64,000 bases of DNA from Loxodes magnus (lineage: Eukaryota > Ciliophora > Karyorelictea > Loxodida > Loxodidae): positions 34,919 to 98,918 of the forward strand of contig CAMPDV010001709.1 in assembly GCA_946699065.1 (NCBI GenBank), read 5' to 3'. Positions 47,428-60,346 of the stretch are shown piece by piece. Both the position numbers and the translations under genes were made by a program. The notes under the pieces were generated by a model. The model saw only the letters and a list, made by a program, of their open reading frames with translations, did not search any database and was not told where the DNA came from. How positions within the stretch are numbered: the stretch's first letter is position 1; each line of letters starts with the position of its first letter.

Positions 47428-50400
47428 ATGGAAGAATTTTCCCTCTAAAATATTTTAGATAGAATATTTTGTTACATAGCCAAGGGATAAGATAAATTTT
47501 AGGAAAATATCGCGAAATTAGTAAGACTTAATAAAATTTTAGCAGGATAGCTAGATGATACCTATAATAGCTTCTAGTAGATAACTAAATTAATATGCGT
47601 GACAGAATATCAAAGAAAAATAACAAATATTTCCATCATTACAGAATCTTAACTTAAGTTATAATCGCATCCAAGACTTCTCGCTTATCAACTAAAAATA
47701 ACTAGAAAAGTTAGTAGTTACTCTTAACTAAGTTTAATAAATTTTCTAAAATGCTGATCTCTTAGAGTTGACAAAAAGATGATATTTCCTGAAACTAATT
47801 GAAAAACTAGAAGAAATGGAGAATTACATTTAGTGCTTGATACTTGCTATATTGAAATAGAGTTTATAAGAAAACGCAAGATAGTATATTAATTTTGACT
47901 TATCCACAAAAAATAGACTTGTAATAGAACCTCTTTAATCTGAAGTATTATTCGTACTTAGAATAGAAATTAAAACTTTAAGAATAGATTAAGAGTCACT
48001 AACATTGGATAAGTATGAGTAACAAAATAAAAAACAAAAATTTTTAAAGCAACTAGCAAACATAATAAGTGCAAAGGGATTTTTTATAGTGCATGGAAAG
48101 ATTGAAACTTATGATTTTATTAATTTTAATGAATATATGAAAAATTAGAGATTAAATTAGCATGTTGAATATATTGCTGTTCTCTTAGGTGAGGAAAGTA
48201 AAATAACAAGATATTAAAAAGCTCGTATAAAGAAATTCAAACACCTTAAAAAATGATTATAGTTAACCATTAAAAATTCTATTACTCTTAATGTATAATA
48301 CCAGGGTTAATTTCCAGAGAAGTGCAAAATTCTTCTTAATTTCCTACTTATTAGCTAAAATCCATTTCAACTATGAAAATCTGCATCTCACCTCGTACTT
48401 ATTAAGAATAATAAATTATTATAATCTTTATAGCTCCATATAGGTAAAAAATTTATCATTATTATAGCTGAGAAAAAAATGAACGAAACTTAATAATAGC
48501 ACGAAATAGCAGCTCCAAAGTAAAAAGAAGTACTCAATGGAGTAAAAGTAATCCATTCGACATTTCTGAAATATTTCAAAGAATTAAAGATATTTAGATT
48601 AGTCTAAATCTTAATCTCAGGAAATAATTTAAAGTACTAATAGCCAATAAAGTAGAAGCAGTTTTATTAATCAAGACATTTAAATTGAATAATTTTTTTC
48701 ATAGCTACTTAAGATGAAAAATAGCAATCAAGAGGCAGAATTTTAAACAGGTTATTTTTAAAAAACTTAAAATAGATCTACTGCTTCTTTTATCTTCAGG
48801 TGAATATTTAAAATATTGGAAAGACATACTTCTGATAAACTTATAGAGTAGATAAATTTAAATATACACAACAGTTTTTCCAATAATGAAAACTAAACTA
48901 AGATACAGTAAATAAGTAAAAATAACTGAAAATTAGTAAGGTAAAACAACTAGAAGTAAGGCAATTAAACCTTGGTATCCTTGAAGAAATAACTAACTGA
49001 ATGCCTTTAAAGTTTTTTTGAAATAAACGAGTCCAAAAGAAGTTAAACTTAAAAGGATAATAATAGATAGGTAACCAAAATGCTTAAAGCAAGTAGAAAC
49101 ATCTTGAAGATAAATTTTTATCTCCTTTCAATTTATCCACATTTTCAATCTTTAGACTTTATCAAAGATACTAATTAAAGTAAAGTGATAAACTAAGTTA
49201 AAAAGTAAGAATGATCAAGATATGAGCGACAGGCAAAACAGTAATCGGAGTAAAAGCAAAAAATAGTAAAAGTAAATTAGACAAAGGATATAAAGCCAGG
49301 CTACTCAAAAATTTCTAATTTAAAGAACTTGCAAATACTAGTCAAATTTAGAAAGTTATTAAAACTCTAATTTGCAAATATTATAAGTAAGCAGAAAAAC
49401 TTACTTAAGTTTTAAAAAACCTACTATGATATTAAAATAAAAAGGAATTAAAGCAACGCCAAATGAATATAAGAGCTTAGGGAATAAATCAGTTTCTCTA
49501 TTAACTTGAGAGAAGCATCCTAGAAATCAGGGTTACATAGAAAGAAAACAAGTGTCTTAGATTAAAAATGATAACAAAAAAGAAATAAATAGTAGGATTT
49601 GGCTAAAGAATACAAAATCAAATAAGAAAAGCCTAAATATTAAATTTCTCGTTTATCTATATCAGATAATACCCCAAAAAATAAAGCAATGAGGAATTGA
49701 CAAAGCACTTTGAAAGAAACTTTAGTATCTAGAAAAATATTCAAAGCATATTAACTAGACTATAATAGTAAGAACTTGTATAGAAAGACTAAGAAAAGTT
49801 AAAAAAATTGAAGAAAAGGATTAAAAAGCAGTTTATTATAAGGAAATGAAATTAAGATAATTTGTCGAAAACAGGAAATAAAAGCGAAAAGAGTAGTCAA
49901 GGTCAAAGAGAAATATGTAGGAGAGTTTAAATTAATCTATTAGTAACTCTAAAATTAGTATTTAAAGATGTTTTAGAACTTTTGAGATAGAAATAAAGTG
50001 ACGATTATTATAATCATGTTTTAAAGTTCGAAAAAGTGAATAAACCAGTTCGTACTACAAAAAACGAGCAAAGAAACCTTAAACTCAGAGATGGTCTTGA
50101 ATAAAAATTTTAATAGTTAGATTGAAAGGTGAAGTAGTTTCAATAAGTATGATCAGCTAATAAATTACTCATCAATCTTATAGAACATAATAAGACCTAT
50201 TTCATGAACCAAAACGTACTTAGACTAGTAGATAATTTTCTCATTTTTAAAAGCTTAAAAATGAGTTAACCTAATCTTAATAACTATTTTCTTACCAGCA
50301 AAGATTTCAGACATATTCCCCTTCAATTACTTCTTCAATCAAGCTAATAATGTCTTTCGAGAATCTCTCATTTTTGTATACAAAGCGAAATTCTTCCCTC

Positions 50401-50430
50401 TTTTATGTTGGGTAAAGGAATAATAAAATC
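47428..50430 (+). CDS. Long unknown protein frame, divergent from the RING gene
   Basis: From ATG 47428 the frame reads MEEFSLQNILDRIFCYIAKG and is helical. One shift near 47690 moves it to a frame (QLEKLVVTLNQVQQIFQNAD) that stays open and protein-like for about 2.6 kb: Lys/Gln/Leu-rich, with NEELTKHFERNFSIQK near 49690 and LINLIEHNKTYFMNQNVLRL near 50170. It is a divergent neighbour of RING paralog 2 across ~140 bp. A passing resemblance to the helical RIH repeats of calcium-release channels is too weak to use. The downstream border with the ABC pseudogene is arbitrary. Confidence 0.4.
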
Positions 50431-51610
50431 GATGATCTCTTAAGCAGCAATTCCACTAGGACCTGATTTTAAGCAATAGCAAGACAAAATTTAATTTTTA
50501 ACCTGAATTAACAAAGTTTTGGATGAAATTCTATATGTTAAGTATTAAGCTATGAAATTAAGCTTAACAGGATTATAAAAATTATACCTATAAATTATAT
50601 AGATTTATTAATAATAAAACCAGCTAAATTTAGCTTCTCATTGTCGCATATACTTATCCATTACCTGAATCGATGATTGAGTCAGTTTAACAGATAGCAG
50701 AAACAGAAATTTAATGATAAGTATAGAAAGATGTCATTATTATGCTTAAGCTGATATAGAGAAATCAGTTCGTTCAGATAAAGAAACTGAAAATAGTTAA
50801 ATTAGCTAAGGGAAAATTGAGTATAGAAACGTATAATTGGATTATATACCTTAGCTTTCTAATATACTCAATTTAGTTTATTTCATAGTTTAGGCTCATT
50901 AGGAAATAGGAATAGCAAGCAGAACTGGATCGGAAAGTCATCCATTTGCTTATGATTATTTAGAATAGTAGAAGTAGAAAATGGAAAAATTATTATTTAC
51001 GGAATGAATATATAAGACATATCTTTACATTCACTAAGAAATAGTTAAGTGTTATTCCTCAAGACCCCATAATATTTACCGGAAGTTTGAGAATGAATTT
51101 AGATCCCTTTGATGATTATGATGATTAAATAATTATTAGTACTTGCATAAATTAATATATTGGAAAAGTTTTAAAGCTAAAATGATAATCTATCAAGTGA
51201 AAAAGAGGATAAAAAAGAAAGTGGTAAAGATGTAATGGAATGTAAAGTACTCGATAAATAAATACAGGAGTAAGGACAAAACATAAGTGTAGGAGAAAGG
51301 CAGCTAATTTGTATAGGATGAGCAATATTAAGGTAATTTATTATATTTCAGATGCAGCAAAATATTGGTAATGGATGAAGTAACAGCTTCAATTAATTAG
51401 AAAGCAGATTAATTTATACAGTACTAATAAAAGAGAAATTCTAAGATAGAACAGTTCTAACTATAGCGCATAGAATTCATAAAATTCAAGGATATGATAA
51501 AATACTTGTCCTCAAGCAAGGTAGAGTTACCTTATTTGATACACCTAAAAAACGTGATAGGAAATTTAGAAGAGGAAAGTTTGGAAATACAAGGAAGCAA
51601 ATGAATTTAT
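50431..51610 (+). pseudogene. ABCC-type ABC transporter, C-terminal part, frameshifted
   Basis: Second half of a multidrug-resistance-type transporter. The lead-in reads AETEIQMISIERCHYYAQ, then GKIEYRNVQLDYIPQ. Walker A is broken by loss of a G (RTGSESHP in place of RTGSGKSS). LFRIVEVENGKIIIYGMNI follows in another frame, then VIPQDPIIFTGSLRMNLDPF. ERQLICIG..AILR (signature region) and ILVMDEVTASIN (Walker B) follow. A 19-nt intron, GTAATTTATTATATTTCAG, at 51333-51351 restores the frame between AILR and CSKIL. A TGA stands where the family has Arg, so this is decay rather than Trp coding. Confidence 0.75.
51333..51351 (+). other. 19-nt spliceosomal intron
   Basis: GT...TTTCAG. Removing it joins AILR to CSKILVMDE in the expected ABC ATPase order, whereas reading through breaks the frame. 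It sets the size class expected for introns in this genome. Confidence 0.75.
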
Positions 51611-53350
51611 ATATAAAATTAAAATTTATGCTTATATAAATAAAGAATTTACATTAGACTAAAGAACAGTACTATTATTAATAACTTTTTATTAATTTAA
51701 TAAAAATCTTTCAACGCTTATAAACGATGATTACTCTGTTTAGTATTTTTTTAATTTCAACAAATAATAGATCTTTACAATTAGGTGAATAAAATGATAA
51801 AAAAGAAAAACGTAAGGATTTAAATACCTGATTTAGAATACATCTCAGTAAAATGAAAGCTTTTATAAAGAAAAGAAAATTTAGTTAATAAACTTAGAAA
51901 TATATTGCTGCAGCAAGAGAAATAAATTAAAATTTAATTGCGCTTTACTTAGAAAAAAATGTAGAAAGAGAAATAAAGCAGCATTTTAAAACTTTAGCAA
52001 TCTATTTTTCTTAAAGAAAAATGTTATAATTATACTAAGTTCTACATTAAAAATAAATCTCATAAAGGAAAATAGATAAACTTTATATCCTATAAAATAT
52101 TAGATTTTTAAATAGATGGTTATAATGATATTTTATATTTCTCTCTATTAAAGCAAAATATAAAAGCATAACAAATATGAACCTTATAGCTACTAGCTCT
52201 ATTATAAGAAATAAATAAAAACTTGCTAATTTTAAATTTAGATGCTAATATTTTTATTTATTTCCAGTTATTTAATTTATAGTTATTTTCTTCTTGCTTC
52301 AAGTTCTGTATAATTGATAGTGACTTTAGTAATTATTAAATTTAGTAGGATGCAAAATTATAGAAAGAAGACTTAAAGTATTAATAAATAAATACTTAAG
52401 TGCTTTAATAATAAATTATCTATATAATTAAGCTAATATTGCTCAAATCAAATGCTAAACCTTTAATAAGGCACTCAATACATTTATTTACTTTACTGAG
52501 GAAAGATAAATCTAACTCCTACTGTCTTCATAAATCTAACTTTGAACTATGAACTTAAAATTTAGCCAATTAAAAATAAATTATCAATCATACTTTAAAG
52601 CAAAAGAAAGGTGTATACTTGCTCTGCTTAACTAAGTTATTTCTTAATTAATAAAAATCTTTTAATTTAGACTTTTTAATTTTCTTCTTTAGTAAAAGAA
52701 ATATAGTATTAATGCTTAAGAAAGCTGCTATTAAATTATAAAGCATTTCTATATTTAGAAGTTAATATTAAAGCATTGCCAATAAATCTTAAGCTGATAA
52801 TTAATTTCCCTTAAAATATATCTCTCTTTATACAAATTCTAGATAACTTAAGAAATTAATTATTAATTAAATAAAAATTAGTTCTACCAAATAGAAAACT
52901 TGAAAGTGATAATATATAAAAAGATTTAATTTAGATAAATGAAAAACTAAATTACTTTAAATCATAAAGTAATAGTTATCTTAGAAAATATTTAATATGG
53001 GCTATTATATTAATATTACTTATAAACACTTCTTTTCTATTTTTACCTTCAAATCAAAAATACAAAAGCAAAATTATTTTAACTTTAAACATTAGAGTTA
53101 AAACAGAAAAGAAATCTAGATATATCTAACTTATGTTTCATTTTTACTCATAGAACGTTTCTTCAAAGTAATAGTCATGAGATATTTTGCAAATTTAAGT
53201 AAAAAGCATGCTATAAATAATTTTACATCCCTAAGACTTTAAATTCTTTATATTTAAAATTTTAACATAACATAACATAATTTATTAAAGTGACTTCACT
53301 TTTATTTGATTTACCACTAATTAGTTTAGGAGTTTTAAGATGTAAATGAA
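51611..53350. other. AT-rich region, no firm gene
   Basis: A plus frame near 51855-52140 (MKAFIKKRKF, YIAAAREINQNLIALYLEKN) looks weakly protein-like and helical. The rest is low-complexity AT sequence. Confidence 0.35.
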
Positions 53351-54080
53351 TCGTTCAGGTCTTCTTAAAAGATTGCTTCTTCTATTGCATATCGTGTTGT
53401 ACAGATTTAACCTTTCTTGATCTTAGGAATTTTTCTTCAATCTCAATTAGGTCCTAACATCTTCATCGTCCTTCTTTTTTGAGCATTTACTATATCCAAT
53501 AGTAATTAATCTCCACCGAATAATTTTTTCTTGTAAAGTCTTCCTTCTGGAGAACAGTATAATTTTGTCATATTATTTCATATCTTTCAATTATTAGATT
53601 CTTGCTTCTTCTGAAAATGCCAGCATCTTCTAAAGATGTATCCAATCTTTTAACAATAAAAACATCTTGCTTTACAATATTTCGAGTTATGTCCTATTTT
53701 TAAGCATTTTTAGCATTTTTGGAATTTTAAAAAATTGACAATTTTTTTCCGATCCGAAAAAGAATTTAAATTTTGTTCTTCTATTATTATAGGACCATTA
53801 TTAAGATTATAATTGTATGGTTTATTAATTTCTACTATTTTTTGCACGTTTTTCCAGTTTTTAATTATCTTGCACCATCAAGGTTTTAATGCTTATTTCC
53901 GTTTTTAACCATTAATTTTGTTTTATAATTATTGTACAGTAAAAGTTAGAGAATCTAATCGTTAAATAAAGTCTAGAAGTGATAGTTGGATTTTTTTTCC
54001 CCGCTTCTAGGGAGTATATTTCGATTAGAGAGTTTGATGGTTAGATTTGGTGTTAGTTTTTGGTAGATGATTTCTTATAA
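53350..54080 (-). pseudogene. Gag-like protein with two zinc knuckles, copy 5
   Basis: Minus strand. The N-terminal piece (53931-54076) matches the fragment at 5631-5780. A frame change follows, then NNGPIIIEEQ and a first knuckle CQKCLKIGHNSKYC, directly followed by CFYCQKIGYIFRRC, where Tyr replaces the His. LYCSPEGRLYKKKLFGG corresponds to the GKIYR motif of the other copies. TGA reads as Trp in GPNWDWRK. At least one indel makes this copy doubtful as an active gene. Confidence 0.5.
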
Positions 54081-55480
54081 TTTTATATATATAAATTATA
54101 TATTAGAATATCAAAGTTAGACTGTTATACTTGTTTGAAAAGTAAAATAAATGAAATAATTTAATCTTCTTTACGAGTTTATTTAGGAATAGCAATAAGA
54201 TATAGTATTTAAGAATATTAACTAAAATATTAGTTTTAAGCATAAAAATAAAATTAAAATTAGTATAGCCAAGTATTAGGAAATAAAGCATGATAAATAG
54301 GTAAGTTAAATTAATAAATCTATTGCATCAAAAAGATGATTTGGCAATAAAAGCATTTGTAATTTCTAAGAACTATACACATATTTTAAATTAGTGTTAT
54401 TGAATATTTGATTTATGCATCTAAAATTGAGTTAATTTATGGTATAATAGTAATTTAGTTTAAATAATATAATTAGAGCCAAGAAAATGAAAGTTTATAG
54501 TGAAATTGCAAGGATAGACTGAATAATATATGAAAGGCACTTATAATAATAAAATAATTAGTTTAGGTAAATAGTACATAAAGGAAATAATAATTGAATA
54601 TCATAAGGTAAAGTGTTACAACGAATAGCTATTTATAGATTTGTTTTAATATCTATTAGTATATGCTAAATAAAGTTAAAATTATAAAGTATTTACTTAT
54701 AAATTTAAGAGTTACTAAAATAATAATATCAAGGTTAAGTCCCTTATGCTATCTAAGCATATAAATAAATATAAAATTCTTTAGTAAACTAGTTTTCATT
54801 AATAATTAATTTATCTAATATTAAATAAAAAGTAGACATACAGTTAGCTGTTTAAGGATTATTAAAACTTAAATTCAAAAAGCTTAAGAGAAATAAATGC
54901 TATATTAAATAGAATTAAGAGCATATACAAAATTAAAACTATTATACCATATAATAAAAATATTATTTCAGAATTCTCACTATCTAAACATTTTTATATG
55001 ACCAAGTGCAAAAATATTATTTACAACTTTTAGATGGTTAAAAGAAATATAATGAGCAATGTGTGTATTAAATAAAATTAAAATAATAACTAAACTAATA
55101 ATAAAACTTAACTAATTTTAGGGGTAAAATTCATTTTATTATAAGTGACTACTCTGGATGAAAATCTATTTAAATAACTATTTATTATTATTTTAAAGTT
55201 AAAATTATTATGATCTAGTTAATATAGTATCTCTATTGAAGGATATAAGCAAGTCTTTAATGGTCATTAATTAACTTAAATTATTATAAAATAAAGATAA
55301 ATTAAATTAAATTAATTAAATATCCTGGATATATAAGAGCAAGCAGTTATTAACTATAAGAGTAAAATAACTAATTTATTATAATTTAAGAGAAAATCAA
55401 GTTTATTAATGTTTCACTTTATTTGCTTATATACTTCTTAAGCTTTACATTTTTCTTTTACTATTATCAAAATTGGAATT
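54081..55480. other. AT-rich spacer
   Basis: No gene recognised in either strand. Composition is close to background throughout. Confidence 0.45.
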
Positions 55481-55739
55481 TAAGAGAACCCGCTATTTGA
55501 ATGCAATGAAATCTATGATTGGAAAAAATTGTTATCTAAATTAAAAAAATCTAAATATTTAAAAAATTTATAGAAGAGTGAACTAAATTTAGAATTAAGT
55601 GCTAAAATAATTTTATTAATACCTTAATCAATAAAACTAAATTATAGAAGCTAACAAAGTATAGCAAATAGACTAGATTGTTAATCTAATTTAATAATTA
55701 ATATAATTTAAATTTAAATCGAGAAACTTAAAGAAAGAC

Positions 55740-56262
55740 TATTAAAAAATAGACTTAAAGTTTATATCAGTCTTTTATCTTAGTTTTCTAGAGCTATATA
55801 GCAGTTCTAAAATTAGCAAAATTCCTTATGAAGTTGAATTTCCTCTTTTAGATAAAGGATAAAATCTTTCCTCTTTATTTTTAAAATTAATCAACTGGCT
55901 TAAGTACTAGTACTTGATGAAGGGATTTTTTGATAACTGAAAGTTAAGCCATTTTGATATAAAATTTAAAAATAAACTATAAAATAACTCTATCCTAGAA
56001 ATTTAATAGAAGGAGCTAAAGTAGATTAGCCACTAAATTGATATCATACTAATCTAAGAATATCAGAAATTTAACTATTATTTTATACTCTTTTTATACC
56101 TAAATTAGAGAAAAATTCTATTAGTTAGGAAGAAAGAAGTGCTAAGCTTATAGATCAATTATTAAAAAGTAAATAGAAATTTTTACTAGGAAACTAAATT
56201 ATATTGGCAGATATTGTTTTTGAGTGAAATTTTTATAAATAAAATTACTAAATTTAAGTGAC
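55740..56262 (+). pseudogene. Glutathione S-transferase (theta-like) remnant
   Basis: Pieces of a GST in more than one frame: KISKIPYEVEFPLLDKGQN (thioredoxin-like domain), FLITESQAIL (the ES.AI glutathione-binding turn), then EGAKVDQPLNWYHTNLR and SAKLIDQLLKSKQKFLLGNQ, then ILADI (helical domain, FL.G..I..ADI). Frame changes between the first two and the rest mean decay, or tiny introns that could not be placed. The active-site N-terminus is not readable. Confidence 0.6.
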
Positions 56263-57070
56263 TAAAATTTATAATTTGGATTCTAAAAATAAACTTCAGA
56301 TAGATTTGAAGAGTAAATGCTTGAATTTATGAAGATAAAAGAATTATAAGAAAAGTCATTAAATTCTATAGTAACTTCTGGAAAAAGGAAAGATTAATTA
56401 GTTACAAAACAAGTCATGAAGATTAAATATTTTCTTCAGAATATTCCTTTATTAAAAGTTAAATATCTGAATAGAATAACTAGTGCTTTTATAATAGAAA
56501 GTATAGAGTAGGTTTTATTATTGCATCGATATAAAAACTTAAATTTGATTTCTTTAAGTAAAAGTCTTAATTAAATTTACTAAAATGCTAAATATTATAT
56601 TTAGAATATAGTTTAAAGAATTATTCTTTATATATAATAAATATGCTTTATATCAATTTAACTATTTAAGTTTAATACTTATATTTTAAGTTTTAGTTTC
56701 TTAATAATTTATATTTAAGAAAGATAAATATCTTAAAAACTGGATTAAAATATTAGACTTTTATAAATCATGATACTTAGCCCTTAAATAAGCTAACGTT
56801 ATACTTTAATTAAAATTATTTTCTGTAACAATTGTTGAAAAGATTACGCTAAATTTAAATTTAAATTTTTACCTAATAAAAAAGAATAGCTTTTAAATAC
56901 AAAAATTTTGGTAAGTGTTATATAGATAAGTTTTACCAAACTAGATATAGTTAGTTATACCTTTTATAACTTGCAGTATTAAATCCTAAAATTAAAATAT
57001 TTTTTATAATTTAATATATTATACTATTCTATGAAGTCTTTATTTAGTATAATTAACACACTTTTAAAAG
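56263..57070. other. AT-rich spacer
   Basis: No feature seen apart from the approach to the tRNA gene. Confidence 0.45.
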
Positions 57071-57141
57071 GGCTGTTCCGGGAATTTAACCCGGGACCTC
57101 TCGCACCCTAAGCGAGAATCATACCACTAGACCAAACAACC
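57071..57141 (-). tRNA. tRNA-Pro(AGG)
   Basis: Complete cloverleaf on the minus strand: acceptor GGTTGTT pairs with AACAGCC (one wobble), D arm GGTCTAGTGGTATGA, anticodon loop in TCTCGCTTAGGGTGCGAGA with anticodon AGG, and T arm CCGGGTTAAATTCCCGG (A where C56 is usual). A T run (CTTTTAAAAG) follows. Confidence 0.9.
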
Positions 57142-57149
57142 TGTTAATT

Positions 57150-57860
57150 AAGATATAAAAAGTTCTTTAAATATGAATATTGTTTCTTTCTACTCATATT
57201 TAAGTTTTTTATTTTAGAATGAAAGAAATTAAGAATCATTTTTATGATGATTCTTAAAAAGAAAAATAGTTTTTTCGGTTTATCAACTCAATCTTTATTC
57301 CTCTAATTTTACCTCTTATAAGAAGTTTTAAAGCTAATATTTTCCAGTTTTTTGGAGTTTTAAAACTCGCGAGTCTTGATTCTCTTCGTGTTTAAATCTG
57401 CTTATCAGGATTTATTTTTGCTATTTTTTCAGGTTTCAATATGTCTAAAATTCTTTTTATCCTATATACTTCACCATTCTTCCTACATAAATCTAGTTCT
57501 TCACCTGATTCATTTTCTCTTTACCTGTTTTTATAGTCTTTATTCTTTAAATTTCTTGAAGGCAGGAAATTTTTTCCATAAGTGTCATTTAATTTTACAA
57601 TAGTAGCATAATTTTCTAATCTTTGTACATTTTTCCCTTTTAGTAGTGACTTTTCAATTTCTGTATTATTTTGAAAGCTTCCCTACATTATATTAGTTCT
57701 TTTAAGTACTTTTTCTATTTTATTTTCTTATTCTTGTAATTTCTTCTATAACACTGCAGTCTATTATAAAAGTAATAATAATAAAATTAAGTTTGGCAAT
57801 CTTTGAGGAATTTCACCTCTTCCTGCCGATCGCCGGATTGCTCCGGGATTTAATAAAAAT
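57150..57860. other. 3' region of the gag-like element, with a GC-rich hairpin
   Basis: Between tRNA-Pro and the gag-like pseudogene. On the minus strand, CCGGAGCAATCCGG (near 57832-57845) forms a 5-bp stem closed by GCAA, just past the TAA of copy 4. It could be a 3' recognition hairpin like that of the LINE. The rest has no recognised gene. Confidence 0.4.
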
Positions 57861-57862
57861 GT

Positions 57863-58697
57863 TTAAAAATTTGATCTCCTCTCTCTTGGTTATATTGTCT
57901 TCGGTTTCATCTTCCATTCTGTTCTAATTTCTTTCTGTAGATCTTGCCGCTGCTTCATATAAAGTCTTTCTCTATCTCTTCTCTATTACAGTTGATGTTT
58001 TTTCCTTTATTGCGCTTGTAGTTTTCTTTGCTTTGTTCAGTATTAATTCTTGAAACTTAGGAACTTCCTACATCCTCTTCATAAATGTTCTCCCGAATTA
58101 CAATAATAACATCTTTTCTGAATTCTTTTAGGTTTTCTTGTTTCTTCCTTTTCAATCACCATTGGATCACTTTTTTGCTTATTTTACTCTATTTTTTGTT
58201 GTAGTTACTCTTCTATTTTTTCAAGTCTATTATCCAGTTCTGTCTGTTTCTGAAGCTAATTTTGGATTAGCTACTCTGATCTTTTGATATGTTCCAAAAA
58301 GCGCTAGTTCTCTTTCCTAGGACATGAGTCTTTATTCTATTCCTTCTACTAAGTTAAACTGTTGCATTAGCTTATCATTGTCCTTCTTTGGCTTCTTAAT
58401 CTCTTCCTGGAGATTTATTATCACTTTGATGAGCTATTCCATGCTCATCTGGCCAGAAGGATTAAATTATAATACCTCCTGGTACAAAGTAGACTTCGTC
58501 TTCTTTCTGAGTTTCTCCTGAGACGTTGGGGTGATTGCATGAGTGATTTTCTTAGTTTACTTCTGTTCTTCTTGAACCTATGTTCCCGATTATTAAGAAA
58601 AAGGTTAGGGTTAAGTAAAAGAAGACTGGCTGAGAGTGGCCTCTGGTTTCCTCTCCTTCTTGGAGGTGATTTAGAAAGCTTTTTTGAAGCCTTCGAT
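57863..58697 (-). pseudogene. Gag-like zinc-knuckle protein, copy 4, start codon lost and one frameshift
   Basis: Matches copy 1 from its first residues: GFKKAFQITSKKERKPEA against GFKKGFFTTSSEQERKPEA. The ATG GCT of copy 1 is ATC GAA here, so the start codon is gone. A coiled coil follows, then one frame change near 58300. The new frame carries SDPMVIEKEE, then CYYCNSGEHLWRGC (C-x2-C-x4-H-x4-C, Trp = TGA) and a long basic tail to TAA at 57863. Confidence 0.6.
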
Positions 58698-58699
58698 TT

Positions 58700-59650
58700 T
58701 TTTTAGTCTATTATAGTTATTTGAGAAGTTTGAGTATGGTTGTATTTCCCTTTAATAATTGAATAATATTGATTTGAGTATAGATAAAGGTATATATAAA
58801 TTTTGGTTATGTTATTGAATAGAAGAATGAATAATTATAGAACTAAGTTTACTTTTAAGGAACTAACTGTTTAATTATTGATATGATAAATGGTTTAGTT
58901 ATTATAGCTATAAACTAATTTAAAAGAATACCTAAATTATAAAAATATGAACTAAAGCAGCAAAGGAATGTTGATATAGATTTGATTAATTTGATTAAAT
59001 AGAGAGACATTAAATCCTTTAGTTGATATAGTTAAATGAATAATAGAAAGGAATAATATATATGTAATAATCTATATCTGTTAAGGATTAATTTATTTAA
59101 ATATTAAGATAATTATAATTATTAAACTTACACTAAAGTAAAAAGTTTAAGAACATTCATTAAAATAGGTACTTCAAAAGAGACTTATGGTTTGTGGGTA
59201 AATATAATGATAAAAATTAAAGTTAGTTAAATTAAAAAATATAGAAAAATAGAAATTTTAAGAATATAATATCTTAAAGCTAGCAGTTTAAAATTAAATA
59301 ATCACAAAATTATAAGCTTAACACAAAAACTATTTGGATAAATGTATAGTAAAAATGAAAGATATAATTAAAGCTAAACTTGAGAATGGTAATTAAACTA
59401 TCTTTAAATATTTAAAAATATAAAAGCTTTCTTAAAAATTATTTATTGTAATATGAAAAATTTATAAATAAAACTAAAAAGAGAAAGAATATAAATATAG
59501 TAATTAGAATACAAATAAATATTACTATCACTAAAAAGGATTTATTATATAAAGTAGATTAAAATTAAATAATGTAATTAATATCCTCAATTTATATCTA
59601 TCTCAGTAATATTCATTTCATATTTACTAACATTCTAAAATACTTAATCA
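58700..59650. other. AT-rich spacer
   Basis: Upstream of copy 4 and downstream of the tRNA-Lys. No gene recognised. Confidence 0.45.
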
Positions 59651-59652
59651 AA

Positions 59653-59726
59653 CGCCTAAGGGACTTCAACCCTTTACCACCAGCTTAAAAGGCTGGCGCT
59701 CTACCGACTGAGCTGGCTTATTTAAT
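59653..59726 (-). tRNA. tRNA-Lys(TTT)-like, possibly degenerate
   Basis: Minus strand. The D arm GCTCAGTCGGTAGAGC and anticodon arm CCAGCCTTTTAAGCTGG (anticodon TTT) are perfect. The T stem AAGGG/CCCTT is intact, but the loop TTGAAGT lacks the usual C56 and the acceptor strands pair poorly. It may be a pseudogene or an unusual functional copy. It sits ~60 bp past the 3' hairpin of the truncated LINE. Confidence 0.6.
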
Positions 59727-59779
59727 ATATCTTATATTTATTAAATATTATCATTATAACAAATTAAAATAAATAAATT

Positions 59780-60336
59780 TGATTATAGAGCGCGTAGCAC
59801 CTCGTTGGTGCGCAGCTCTTTAATAAATGTTTCAATACATGTCTATTTCTTCAAGTAAGCCTTCAGGTAATAAAAATTCTTCTCTTATTAGTTCCATATC
59901 TTCATCATTTTCTTCTTCAATATCTCTTGTTCTTCTGTCTTCTATCTATCTACGTTTTATTGATTCTTTGTTACAAGCGTCCATTATTTTTTTTTACATA
60001 CTTTGCTAATTTTCGTTTTTAATTCTTTTCTTCTTAATCAAGCTTTTATAAACTCATAAAAACTATCCTTTTCCTGCTCTATAATCTTTTCCTATTTCTT
60101 TTTTTCATTCAATTTTCTTTTCTAAGTATCCTTTTTTTCTTTTTTCTAATATGTTTTTGATATAATCTTTTATTATCAAGTCAGTTTTAGCTCTTTTTTA
60201 CTCTTCTTAGGTTCTAATGAATTTTTCGAATTTTGCCGTACCTCATATTATATCAAATAGTTCCATTCCTTGTCTTTCTACTCCTATTGTTTTTAACTTT
60301 CTAATACATATTTATCTACTTTCTTTGTATTCTGAG
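59780..60336 (-). mobile_element. 5'-truncated copy of the LINE
   Basis: Reverse complement of about 4858-5420: the last part of ORF2, the 31-nt hairpin (59788-59818) and the AT tail. It begins abruptly at the sequence matching CTCAGAATACAAAG, typical 5' truncation. It keeps the 2 nt missing from the first copy, so its reading frame is the better guide (ELFDIIWGTAKFEKFIR). It ends with TGA after ...IDMY. Its 5' junction lies about 10 bp beyond the tRNA-Ala 3' end, just past the T5 terminator. Confidence 0.9.
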
Positions 60337-60346
60337 ATAATAAAAA

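Noticed and set aside
47760..50430. Inositol-trisphosphate receptor-like channel
   Set aside because: Some helical phrases recall RIH domains, but no pore, MIR or ligand-binding motif could be read. The likeness is too weak to name.
50900..51330. TGA as Trp in the ABC pseudogene
   Set aside because: Here TGA sits where the family has Arg or a small residue, and frameshifts abound, so these TGAs are mutations and were not used as evidence for the code.
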